A stretch of DNA of 64,000 bases, taken from Polynucleobacter asymbioticus QLW-P1DMWA-1 (lineage in GTDB: Bacteria; Pseudomonadota; Gammaproteobacteria; Burkholderiales; Burkholderiaceae). The stretch spans positions 930,001 through 994,000 of the forward strand of contig NC_009379.1 of NCBI RefSeq assembly GCF_000016345.1, in the 5' to 3' direction. The notes beneath the pieces were generated by a model that was given only the letters and a program-made list of their open reading frames with translations, was not told the origin of the DNA and made no database searches. Both the position numbers and the translations under genes were made by a program. Of the stretch, positions 50,243 to 57,811 are shown piece by piece (position 1 is the first letter of the stretch; every line of letters begins with the position of its first letter).

Positions 50243-51169
50243 AATTTTTACAGCAACTTCCCCGCCCACTCCTTGTGAAAAGAAGGTTCTCGCTTCCTCT
50301 ATCAAGGTATCTGGAAGTTCTTCAGGAATGTAATGGCCACAGGCTAAGGCCTTTCCAGTTACTTCAGATTTACTGGCATTGCTCCAGTCATCTATGGGCT
50401 TAAAACACTTCTCAACTAGCCCATGCTCGCCCCATAGAACTCGTAGTGGCATCACAAGTTTTTTGCCTTCTGCCCTATCTTCTCGGTCATGAACTAAATC
50501 GATGGATGCGGCCGCCCGATAATCTTCACACATGGCATGCATGCATTGAGGGTCACTGACAGCAGAAAGATATTCAGTCCATCGATCAGCGCTAAAGATT
50601 CCAGTACCAGCATGTCGACCCATATGTTTTTTTAACCAAAATTCCGGGTTTGCAGCAATCATCGCCTCTGGAATTGGTGCTGGCTGAATAAGAAAAAACC
50701 AATGCCAGTATCCCCTTGCAAACTGCATGGTTGTGTTTTCATACATTGCTAGCGTTGGAGAGATATCCAAAACCATCAGGCGTTTTACGCTTTGAGGGAA
50801 ATCCATTGCTAAACGATGTGATACCCGACCCCCTCGGTCATGCCCTAATAAAAAGAATTGCTCATGACCTAATTCCTTCATTAAAGCATGCTGATCAGCA
50901 GCCATTGAACGCTTGGAATAAGTTGAATGATCATCTTTTCCATTAGGCTTTGAAGATGCGCCATATCCACGTAAATCTGGGATAACTACAGTGTAGTTCT
51001 TGGCCAATGCTGGCCCTACTTTATGCCAGATTGCTTTTGTTTGAGGAAAACCATGCAAAAGTAAAAGTGCCGGTCCTGAGCCACCTATCTGGCAAGCAAT
51101 TTCAATTGGCCCATCTGCAGAAGGTACGGTTATTCGTTTTTGTTCGAAGCCTAAAAATTGGATTGGCAT
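50231..51169 (-). CDS. Haloacetate dehalogenase-like alpha/beta hydrolase
   Basis: A 312-aa protein from the ATG at 51169; a longer form would start at 51247 but adds an unrelated 26 residues overlapping a terminator. All catalytic residues known from fluoroacetate dehalogenase FAcD are in place: nucleophile Asp111 with Arg112 and Arg115 (HDRGGRVSHR), Asp135, His156-Trp157 (YWHWFF) for halide, Tyr217 and His279. It should hydrolyse haloacetates to glycolate; some relatives are epoxide or ester hydrolases. No transporter or regulator is next to it. Confidence 0.85.
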   Translation of the reverse strand: MPIQFLGFEQKRITVPSADGPIEIACQIGGSGPALLLLHGFPQTKAIWHKVGPALAKNYTVVIPDLRGYGASSKPNGKDDHSTYSKRSMAADQHALMKELGHEQFFLLGHDRGGRVSHRLAMDFPQSVKRLMVLDISPTLAMYENTTMQFARGYWHWFFLIQPAPIPEAMIAANPEFWLKKHMGRHAGTGIFSADRWTEYLSAVSDPQCMHAMCEDYRAAASIDLVHDREDRAEGKKLVMPLRVLWGEHGLVEKCFKPIDDWSNASKSEVTGKALACGHYIPEELPDTLIEEARTFFSQGVGGEVAVKINKT

Positions 51170-51181
51170 AGTTAAGCACTC

Positions 51182-51206
51182 AAAAAAAGAACCTCCGAAG
51201 AGGCTC
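51182..51206 (-). terminator. Terminator of the EF-hand gene
   Basis: On the minus strand, a 7-bp stem GAGCCTC/GAGGTTC (51200-51206 with 51189-51195) is capped by a TTCG tetraloop and followed by seven T residues. It ends the leftward unit containing the EF-hand protein and separates it from the dehalogenase gene. Confidence 0.88.
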
Positions 51207-51218
51207 TCGATATTATTT

Positions 51219-51482
51219 TTACCTAGCAGCTGCTTGTATTTGAGCAACTGTCAGATAACCTTTGTTTCCTGAGTCAAGATATGCAAAGTGATCGTAAATT
51301 CTAGGCATGCACCCTTTTGCCTCTTCCTGAGTCAATTTACCATCATGGTTCACATCGCACTTAGCAAAACGTGCCGCTATTTCAGCATTGATTGTGCTAT
51401 CTGCCGCTTGACAGGTAAAAGATAAAGAGCTCAGGAGACCTAGACTCACTGCCGCAGTAATCTTCATAAAAGATTTGGTCAT
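51219..51482 (-). CDS. Small exported EF-hand protein
   Basis: An 87-aa protein with a signal peptide (cleavage near residue 26, CQA-A). It carries one canonical calcium loop, DVNHDGKLTQEE, and a second degenerate EF-hand, DSGNKGYLTVAQ. A pair of cysteines (CDVN, GCMPR) could form a disulfide. Probably a periplasmic calcium-binding protein. It lies 3 bp downstream of the DUF3313 lipoprotein gene, so they are co-transcribed. Confidence 0.88.
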   Translation of the reverse strand: MTKSFMKITAAVSLGLLSSLSFTCQAADSTINAEIAARFAKCDVNHDGKLTQEEAKGCMPRIYDHFAYLDSGNKGYLTVAQIQAAAR

Positions 51483-51485
51483 AGC

Positions 51486-52175
51486 TTATTGCTTAAGAGA
51501 AGTTGGAACTGGGCTAGCTGATGCTTCCAAAGAAGCGAGGACTACTTTCTTTGTCATTGCAATGAAAGACTCAACCGAACCAGCGGCAGTACGGAAAGAC
51601 TCCCCTTGGACAACAGCCAAACCTTCGCCGAGCAATTCATTTGATTTGCTATCAGTAATTTTGCTCTCAACAACTAAGGCTGGGGTTTTAGAATTTACGC
51701 CACCTGCATAAGCTGCAGCATTCATCGCCAATCCAATCGGTGTGAAATTCCAAGGCTGCAGGCTATCTGCAGAACTCTCAGCCCCAGTAATACCAACAGA
51801 AATACGCGCTACACCAGGGCCCGGTTTAGTCACAATACGAATATTTCCACGAGCATTTACTGCCTCAACCATCGATGCCTGTAAGCTAGCCTTTGCTTGA
51901 TTGATCGTAGCTAAGCTCACGTTTTGAGTGACGTTCTGCTTAAGTTCAATTGGATCCAAAATAACTGCTGTGTATGTACCTGGATTAACGCCAGCTATAC
52001 GATATCTCCAAAGACGAACATCTTGCACACTAGTGCTAGTTGGAACGAGCAATGAATAGTTCGGTAGGAAGCCAGATTTAGGCATTGGTTGAGATACTAA
52101 TGATGGGGTGTTACTACACGCAGCTAACAAAATTGCCGCAGAGACAGAAGCGGTAAATAGACTCAGTTTTTTCAT
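51486..52175 (-). CDS. DUF3313 family lipoprotein
   Basis: A 229-aa lipoprotein with lipobox LLAAC (Cys20). The mature domain contains SGFLPNYSLLVP, VRLWRYRIAGVNPGTYTAVILDP (in part) and a C-terminal ESKITDSKSNELL followed by a serine/alanine-rich end, as in DUF3313 proteins. Likely on the outer membrane, periplasmic face; function not known. The small EF-hand gene follows directly and the MPCP-repeat lipoprotein gene precedes it on the same strand. Confidence 0.85.
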   Translation of the reverse strand: MKKLSLFTASVSAAILLAACSNTPSLVSQPMPKSGFLPNYSLLVPTSTSVQDVRLWRYRIAGVNPGTYTAVILDPIELKQNVTQNVSLATINQAKASLQASMVEAVNARGNIRIVTKPGPGVARISVGITGAESSADSLQPWNFTPIGLAMNAAAYAGGVNSKTPALVVESKITDSKSNELLGEGLAVVQGESFRTAAGSVESFIAMTKKVVLASLEASASPVPTSLKQ

Positions 52176-52203
52176 GGTGATCTTATGGGGTTTAAATGAC
52201 TAG

Positions 52204-52614
52204 TTAAGGAGCTGGACAAGGCATGAGACTGCCAGACTTTTGGTGCAATTTAGGCTTGCAATCAGGGGGCTGTGAAGGCGCCGCTACAGAAGTGCTATCT
52301 GATGTTGCTACAGAGGCAGGAGCAGAGGTTGCGCTGCCGGCAATATCAGGGACTGAGGGGGTTAAATTACTGGCATCAACAGATGAATTGGTGGGGGCAG
52401 CCTTTTTAGGACCAAGCCCAGCCGCAGCATAAAAGGCTTTATCGGTACCTGGGCATGGCATTACGGCGCCAGTTTTTGGATTAACAATATCTTTGCATTG
52501 CGGATTAGCCTCTAAACGCGCCTCTATCTTTGCTGCAGAGCATGCTGATAACAATGGTAATGCCAAACAAAATACGCTAATTAAATTAATTCTGAACTTC
52601 AATAAATTAGTCAC
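52204..52614 (-). CDS. Hypothetical lipoprotein with two MPCP motifs
   Basis: A 136-aa protein I do not recognise. Its lipobox is LLSAC (Cys25). The mature chain has two similar cysteine modules, CKDIVNPKTGAVMPCPG at about 40-56 and CKPKLHQKSGSLMPCPAP at the very C-terminus. Between them is a Ser/Ala/Pro/Thr-rich linker of about 55 residues. Each module could hold one disulfide. It lies 5 bp downstream of the gltL-type ATPase gene and 28 bp before the DUF3313 gene, possibly read as an extension of the glt operon. Confidence 0.72.
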   Translation of the reverse strand: MTNLLKFRINLISVFCLALPLLSACSAAKIEARLEANPQCKDIVNPKTGAVMPCPGTDKAFYAAAGLGPKKAAPTNSSVDASNLTPSVPDIAGSATSAPASVATSDSTSVAAPSQPPDCKPKLHQKSGSLMPCPAP

Positions 52615-52619
52615 TTCAA

Positions 52620-53354
52620 TTAGCCCGCCAAAATCTTAGACAAGAAATCTTTTGCACGCAGCGACCTTGCATCTGGATTGCCAAAGAATTCTTCTTTAGT
52701 GCAATCTTCAATAATTCGACCTTGGTCCATAAAAATAACGCGGTTGCTCACTTTACGTGCAAAACCCATTTCATGTGTAACGCAGCACATAGTCATGCCT
52801 TCATTGGCTAGCTTCACCATAACGTCCAAGACTTCGCCAACCATCTCTGGATCTAAGGCAGATGTAGGTTCATCAAAGAGCATCACAATTGGGTCCATAC
52901 TCAATGCACGAGCAATAGCAACACGTTGCTGTTGACCGCCAGATAGCTGGCCTGGAAATTTATCTTTTTGCGCAATTAATCCAACCCGTTCTAAATATTT
53001 GAGGCCATGTGTTTTAGCCTCATCAACCGAACGCCCAAGCACCTTGATTTGAGCGAGAGTCAGATTTTCTGTAATGCTCAAATGTGGAAATAATTCAAAA
53101 TGCTGAAATACCATCCCAACCCTAGCTCTTAGCTTAGGTAAATTTGTTTTTGGATCATGCAGTTGAATGCCGTCAACAGTGATCTCACCCTTCTGAAATG
53201 GTTCAAGAGCATTCACTGTTTTGATTAAGGTAGATTTTCCGGAACCAGATGGTCCGCATATGACCACAACCTCACCTTTATTGATTCTGGTAGTGCAATC
53301 AGTAAGTACCTGAAAATCGCCGTACCACTTCGAAACGTCTTTAAGTTCAATCAT
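52620..53354 (-). CDS. gltL: Glutamate/aspartate ABC transporter ATP-binding protein
   Basis: A 244-aa ATPase of the polar amino acid uptake family. Walker [10 protein letters not shown] is at 34-42, signature LSGGQQQR, Walker [13 protein letters not shown], and switch VTHEMGFA. Last of the leftward gltI-gltJ-gltK-gltL order. It couples ATP hydrolysis to import of glutamate and aspartate. Confidence 0.95.
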   Translation of the reverse strand: MIELKDVSKWYGDFQVLTDCTTRINKGEVVVICGPSGSGKSTLIKTVNALEPFQKGEITVDGIQLHDPKTNLPKLRARVGMVFQHFELFPHLSITENLTLAQIKVLGRSVDEAKTHGLKYLERVGLIAQKDKFPGQLSGGQQQRVAIARALSMDPIVMLFDEPTSALDPEMVGEVLDVMVKLANEGMTMCCVTHEMGFARKVSNRVIFMDQGRIIEDCTKEEFFGNPDARSLRAKDFLSKILAG

Positions 53355-53387
53355 GATGATTTAGAAATAGTGAGGATTAAAAATCTA

Positions 53388-54068
53388 TTAGCGAATAATC
53401 GCCACTTTGGCTTGTACTCTTCTAACAATTTTTGATAGAGAGAAACAAATAATGAAATAGGTAAATGCTGCCAATATATATGTCTCAATGGGGCGACCAT
53501 AATTTTTACCGGCAATTTCAAAGCCTTTTAGTAAGTCATATGCGCCAATGGCGTAAACCAAAGATGTGTCTTGGAACAAAATGATGGTCTGTGTCATGAA
53601 GACGGGGATCATATTGCGGAATGCTTGGGGTAATACAACAAAACGCATGTTCTGTCCGTAAGTCATGCCCAATGCTTCAGCAGCGTAACCCTGACCTCTT
53701 GGAACCGACTGAATTCCAGCGCGCACGATTTCAGAAAAGAATGCACCTTCAAATGCGATAAAGGTAATGGTCGCCGAAAGATCTGCCCCAATTGGCCTGC
53801 CAATTAACATTGGAATCAAGAGGAAGAACCAGAGAATCACCATGACCAATGGGATTGAACGCATTGTATTGACGTAGATTGTTGCCGGATAAACCATAGA
53901 AGGTTTTCCAGACAGCCGCATCAACGCAAGGAAGGTGCCAAAAACAATGCCTCCTACCGTTGCAATCACAGTCAACTGAACGCTAAAGAGTAGACCCTTT
54001 AGGATATAACTTGTAAAAAGTTCCCAGTTATAAAAACTTAGATCAAGACTCAACATAAAATCACCCAT
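53388..54068 (-). CDS. gltK: Glutamate/aspartate ABC transporter permease GltK
   Basis: A 226-aa inner-membrane permease of the HisMQ family with about five TM segments. The EAA loop region is AAEALGMTYGQNMRFVVLPQA (in part). Start may be MGDF at 54068 or MLSLDLSFYNWELF at 54056; the latter matches GltK. It follows gltJ by 9 bp. Confidence 0.94.
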   Translation of the reverse strand: MGDFMLSLDLSFYNWELFTSYILKGLLFSVQLTVIATVGGIVFGTFLALMRLSGKPSMVYPATIYVNTMRSIPLVMVILWFFLLIPMLIGRPIGADLSATITFIAFEGAFFSEIVRAGIQSVPRGQGYAAEALGMTYGQNMRFVVLPQAFRNMIPVFMTQTIILFQDTSLVYAIGAYDLLKGFEIAGKNYGRPIETYILAAFTYFIICFSLSKIVRRVQAKVAIIR

Positions 54069-54077
54069 GTATTCATC

Positions 54078-54860
54078 TTAGTGCGCCGCCACTTCGTTAT
54101 TTGAGACGATAAAACCAGGAATGCGTGAGCGCTTCTCAATCAATGCCATTGCACGGTTTATCGCAAATGCAGACAAAGCGTACAAGATCGTCACTGCTAA
54201 GTAAATTTCAACACCATGTGAAGTTTCTTCTTGCGCTTGCATTGCAAATAAAGTCAGTTCAGGGACGGATACTGCAAATGCAACTGAAGAGTTTTTGATT
54301 AAATTCATACTCTCAGAAGTAAGTGGGGGTATAACAATTCGTAAGGCCATTGGCAAAATAACGTAACGATAGCTTTGAAAAGTATTTAAACCCAATGCAG
54401 TTGCTGCGGCACGTTGTCCTGATGGAAGCGACTGAATTCCAGCCCTTACCTGCTCAGCAATACGAGCAGAAGTAAAAAATCCGAGTGCAAGGCTAACCAA
54501 TAAATAAGAAGGTAAAGCCTTTAAGGGAAGAATAAATGCAGGTATGACGTGATACCACAGGAATACCTGAACCAAAATCGGGATATTTCGAAATAACTCC
54601 ACCCAGGTTGTAGATAGCCTAACCAGGAAACGGTTTAAACGAGTATCTGCAGGAAGCGTTCTGAGAGTGCCCATAACAGCACCAAGCAATAGAGAGATGA
54701 TTAAACCTAAACCTGCTACAGCTAGGGTCCAGCCCCAGGCTTTCATCAACCAGTCTAAATAGCTGGGATCCGCATTTTGTCCAATACCAAGCAAAGAGGA
54801 GAAGCAGTGATCTACCACTTCCCCATCTAAAGTGCTTTTGCAAAAAATTCCTAAATCCAT
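54078..54860 (-). CDS. gltJ: Glutamate/aspartate ABC transporter permease GltJ
   Basis: A 260-aa HisMQ-type permease with about five TM segments. The N-terminal periplasmic-facing segment before the first TM (with CFSSLLGIGQN) is typical of GltJ. The EAA loop has ATALGLNTFQSYRYVILPMA. It heteropairs with GltK. A hairpin at 54891-54909 separates it from gltI. Confidence 0.94.
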   Translation of the reverse strand: MDLGIFCKSTLDGEVVDHCFSSLLGIGQNADPSYLDWLMKAWGWTLAVAGLGLIISLLLGAVMGTLRTLPADTRLNRFLVRLSTTWVELFRNIPILVQVFLWYHVIPAFILPLKALPSYLLVSLALGFFTSARIAEQVRAGIQSLPSGQRAAATALGLNTFQSYRYVILPMALRIVIPPLTSESMNLIKNSSVAFAVSVPELTLFAMQAQEETSHGVEIYLAVTILYALSAFAINRAMALIEKRSRIPGFIVSNNEVAAH

Positions 54861-54890
54861 AAGTGCGTTCGTAGATTCATCAATTATTTA

Positions 54891-54909
54891 ATTTCATTGG
54901 TAATGAAAT
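54891..54909. other. Hairpin between gltI and gltJ
   Basis: A perfect 8-bp stem ATTTCATT/AATGAAAT with a three-base loop in the 52-bp gap. No T tract follows on the minus strand. Such elements often protect the abundant binding-protein message in ABC operons. Confidence 0.5.
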
Positions 54910-54912
54910 ACA

Positions 54913-55827
54913 TTACTTCTTGTTGTAATCCTCTGCAGGTTTGTCATTCAGGTTTGCCCATGCATTTTTAGTTGCTGGTGATAATGCTAGGCCAACCACG
55001 ATATTTTTTGGTGGGATTGGAGACAGAAACCATTTATTCCACAATTTAGGCATATTGCCATTAGCAACGATCTTGGTTATGGCAGCATCTACAGCAGCCT
55101 TAAATTCAGGATCATCCTTGCGAACCATGATTGCGATTGGCTCAGTGCTCAACACTTCGCCTACGATCTTGTAGTCTTTAGGATTCTTAGAGTTTGCAAT
55201 ATTACCGGCCAAAATTGAGCCGTCCATCACAAATGCATCAGCGCGACCAGACTCAAGTAATAGGAAGCTGTCAGCATGGTCCTTGCCATACACTTCTTCA
55301 AAGTTCACGCCATTGGCTTTTTCATGCTTACGAAGCAATTGAACCGAAGTAGTGCCGGTTGTAGTGGCTACTTTTTTACCGGCCAATTGTGAGATTGAAG
55401 TAATTCCAGAATTGGCTTTAACAGCAATACGAACTTCCTCAACGTACAAAGTGTAAGCAAAGCCAACGTCTTTTGCGCGGTTTACATTATTAGTGGTTGT
55501 GCCGCACTCAATATCTACGGTACCGTTTTGAACCAGGGGAACGCGATTCTGGGATGTCACTGGCTGATAATTGATTCGCAAGGTGCTCATGCCCAACTTA
55601 TCTTTAATGTCACCCAAAATCATGCGGCAAATTTCTACGTGGTAGCCATCAAAACGGCTATCGCCAGTTGTATATGACATCGGAATCGATGATTCACGCA
55701 CACCCATTGTTACGGCACCAGATGATTTAATTTTGTCTAAAGTCTGACTTGCAGCATTTGCATCGATTGCACCAACTAAAAAGCTGGCAGCAAAAACGCT
55801 CGCGCTGATCAAATTCTTGTATTTCAT
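54913..55827 (-). CDS. gltI: Glutamate/aspartate ABC transporter substrate-binding protein
   Basis: A 304-aa periplasmic family 3 solute-binding protein. A signal peptide of about 25 residues (DANA-A) is followed by LDKIKSSGAVTMGVRESSIP and the family motif SRFDGYHVEICRMIL. Later blocks include IECGTTTNNVNRAKDVGFA and KVATTTGTTSVQLL. First gene of the operon, with AGGAGAA before its ATG. Regulation is not visible, though a 290-bp region lies upstream. Confidence 0.95.
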   Translation of the reverse strand: MKYKNLISASVFAASFLVGAIDANAASQTLDKIKSSGAVTMGVRESSIPMSYTTGDSRFDGYHVEICRMILGDIKDKLGMSTLRINYQPVTSQNRVPLVQNGTVDIECGTTTNNVNRAKDVGFAYTLYVEEVRIAVKANSGITSISQLAGKKVATTTGTTSVQLLRKHEKANGVNFEEVYGKDHADSFLLLESGRADAFVMDGSILAGNIANSKNPKDYKIVGEVLSTEPIAIMVRKDDPEFKAAVDAAITKIVANGNMPKLWNKWFLSPIPPKNIVVGLALSPATKNAWANLNDKPAEDYNKK

Positions 55828-56117
55828 GAATATTCTCCTATGAACTGCTTTTGTGTATACATATGTATTTATAGCAAATTTGTTGGTTAGAACACATTCC
55901 CGTGCACCAATTTGCTAAAAATAAGCCTCCATCCCAACTGTAACATCGGCTTATGGTGTTTTTATGCCTAGGGAATTAGTAAATCCCTCTATATGAGGTC
56001 AAAAAAGCCTAAAAAAGACCGTTTTGAGTCTGGAGAAGTGATTTAATCTGCACGGGATGTATGGTTGCCTGCCCAGCACCAAGCTAACTTGTAACCAAAA
56101 CCTTGGATTAAGTGGTT
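55828..56117. other. Intergenic region upstream of gltI
   Basis: 290 bp between gltI and the end of the NADH dehydrogenase gene, both read leftwards. It should hold the glt promoter, but I cannot pick one with confidence and see no terminator, repeat or RNA gene. Confidence 0.4.
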
Positions 56118-57455
56118 TTAGTGAAGCTTCACAATCGAATCGGTTCTCCGATGAATTAGACGACTGATCGTATCGAGAATTACCTTTATCCAGCCGTGTA
56201 AGGCCAATTGATGCAATTTATAAAGACTCACATACATGAGCTTTGCAAACAAACCATCGATCATCAAGCTTCCACCAATCAATCCGCCCATCATACTGCC
56301 GACGCTACTAAATTTTCCTAGTGAAACAAGTGAACCGAAATCACGATAACGATACGGTTTCAAGGGAGCATTGTGAATAATATTTTCAATTTGGGTAAAT
56401 AAATGGGAAGCTTGTTGATGGGCTGCTTGAGCACGTGGCGGAACAATCCCACCTCTCCCATTATTAGCCTCAGGCCAAGGACAGGCGGCACAATCACCCA
56501 TTGCAAAGATATTGGGGTCGCGCGTAGTTTGAAGCGTAGGTAACACCACTAATTGATTTGCACGGTTGCTTTCTAGGCCGCCAATTTCATATAAAAAATC
56601 AGGCGCTTTAACACCGGCAGCCCAAATAATTAATTCAGCAGGTATCTCCATTCCATCGGAGAGGCGCAGTTTATCTGCAAAGACTTCTTCTACTTTTGCA
56701 TTCGTGATAACTTGGACGCCAAGATCTACCAGTAGCGTTTGTGCGGCTGCAGATAGTCTTTCAGGGAGTGCAGGTAATATGCGGGGCGCAGCTTCTATGA
56801 GGATAACTTTGATATCTGCATCTGGATCAACGCGATCCATACCATATGAGATAACCTGACGAGTTGTTCGATGCAACTCTGCAGCAAGCTCCACACCGGT
56901 AGCGCCAGCCCCAATAATAGCCACTTTCAGTTGATTTAACGCCAAAGGAGAAGTTTGTGTTTGCGCTCGAAGGCACGCATTAATCATCCGCAAATGAAAT
57001 CGTTTCGCATCTGCTAGAGATTCTAAACGTTGAGCATATTTTTCTACGCCCGGAGTACCAAAATCATTTGTTAAGCTACCAATTGCAATGATCAATGTAT
57101 CGTAAGGTATTAGTCTTTCAGGTGTCACTAATTCACCTGTGTCATCTAAAAAAGGACCAATACGGATTTCCTTTTTCTCTCGATCAATGCCTATAAGTTC
57201 ACCAATGCGAAAAGCAAAATGATGCCAATGTGCTTGGGCGATGTAGTCTAACTCTTGATCAGCAAGATCCATTATTCCTGCAGCAACCTCATGGAGTTTA
57301 GGCTTCCATATATGAGTACGATTTTTATCCACCAATGTGACGCTTATTTTCCGTGAGCTCGGTTTTACAGAGCCGTACCGATTCCCCAGCTTTGTAGCCA
57401 GTTCCAGGCCCCCTGCACCACCACCTACTATCACTATTTTGTGAACTTTACCCAT
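56118..57455 (-). CDS. ndh: Type II NADH dehydrogenase (NDH-2)
   Basis: A 445-aa non-proton-pumping NADH:quinone oxidoreductase. The FAD motif IVGGGAGGLELATKLG is at about 9-24. The NADH motif VAIIGAGATGVELAAEL is near residue 175. IWAAGVKAPDF and FAMGDCAACPWP follow, and an amphipathic/hydrophobic C-terminus attaches it to the membrane. It feeds electrons from NADH to quinone. The tRNA remnant lies just upstream of its start. Confidence 0.93.
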   Translation of the reverse strand: MGKVHKIVIVGGGAGGLELATKLGNRYGSVKPSSRKISVTLVDKNRTHIWKPKLHEVAAGIMDLADQELDYIAQAHWHHFAFRIGELIGIDREKKEIRIGPFLDDTGELVTPERLIPYDTLIIAIGSLTNDFGTPGVEKYAQRLESLADAKRFHLRMINACLRAQTQTSPLALNQLKVAIIGAGATGVELAAELHRTTRQVISYGMDRVDPDADIKVILIEAAPRILPALPERLSAAAQTLLVDLGVQVITNAKVEEVFADKLRLSDGMEIPAELIIWAAGVKAPDFLYEIGGLESNRANQLVVLPTLQTTRDPNIFAMGDCAACPWPEANNGRGGIVPPRAQAAHQQASHLFTQIENIIHNAPLKPYRYRDFGSLVSLGKFSSVGSMMGGLIGGSLMIDGLFAKLMYVSLYKLHQLALHGWIKVILDTISRLIHRRTDSIVKLH

Positions 57456-57526
57456 GCTCTGATCTCAACACTTTCAAGACTCTATTTAAGTTCTAACTAT
57501 ATATTTAAATGGTTCGACCACTATTT

Positions 57527-57598
57527 TGGCCTGCTCAGCACGATTCGAACGTGCGACCTATGCCTTAGGGGCTTTATAAATGAGCTAAGACATTAGGT
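57527..57598 (-). pseudogene. Degenerate tRNA-Arg (CCU) remnant
   Basis: Read on the minus strand, the 3' half is intact: anticodon-loop part CCTAA, 3' anticodon stem, variable AGGTC, a perfect T arm GCACG-TTCGAAT-CGTGC, acceptor TGAGCAG, G and CCA. A D-arm trace (TTAGCTCA...AAGC) remains. The 5' anticodon stem is deleted (about 7-8 nt missing) and the 5' acceptor strand does not pair with TGAGCAG. The retained 3' part matches bacterial tRNA-Arg(CCU). A functional copy must exist elsewhere. Confidence 0.75.
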
Positions 57599-57768
57599 GT
57601 AATTTTTATATAGATTATGTTTTTAAAAAGGGTTTACCCCCATTATTTAGCCTTGATAAACCAGGGTGATGGTGAATTTAACCGTCCCCTATTTGGCCTA
57701 TTTGAGACCTCTGAGCCAAACTAAATGATTGGTCGCTTATCGAGCCAAAGCAGTTGGTCGCAAATTAA

Positions 57769-57788
57769 AAACCACCCGAAGGTGGTTT
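57769..57788 (-). terminator. Terminator of the choloylglycine-hydrolase-family gene
   Basis: Stem AAACCACC (57769-57776) / GGTGGTTT (57781-57788); on the minus strand the loop is TTCG and a T-rich tract follows. The core is nearly identical to the terminator after cynS. Confidence 0.85.
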
Positions 57789-57811
57789 AACTAGTTTGTG
57801 GGCAACGCTGC

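Larger units (their letters stand above)
57456..57811. other. Gap between ndh and the choloylglycine-hydrolase-family gene
   Basis: 356 bp without a gene. It holds a degenerate tRNA-Arg on the minus strand (57527-57598), an imperfect tandem GAGCCAAA...TTGGTCGC repeat (about 57713-57762) and a terminator (57769-57788). The ndh promoter must be at the left edge. Confidence 0.6.

Noticed and set aside
51170..51247. N-terminal extension of the dehalogenase-like protein
   Set aside because: It overlaps the EF-hand terminator and gene end and adds residues outside the family alignment.
55828..56117. Possible sigma-54 promoter before gltI
   Set aside because: No GG-N10-GC arrangement with adequate flanking matches was found on the minus strand.
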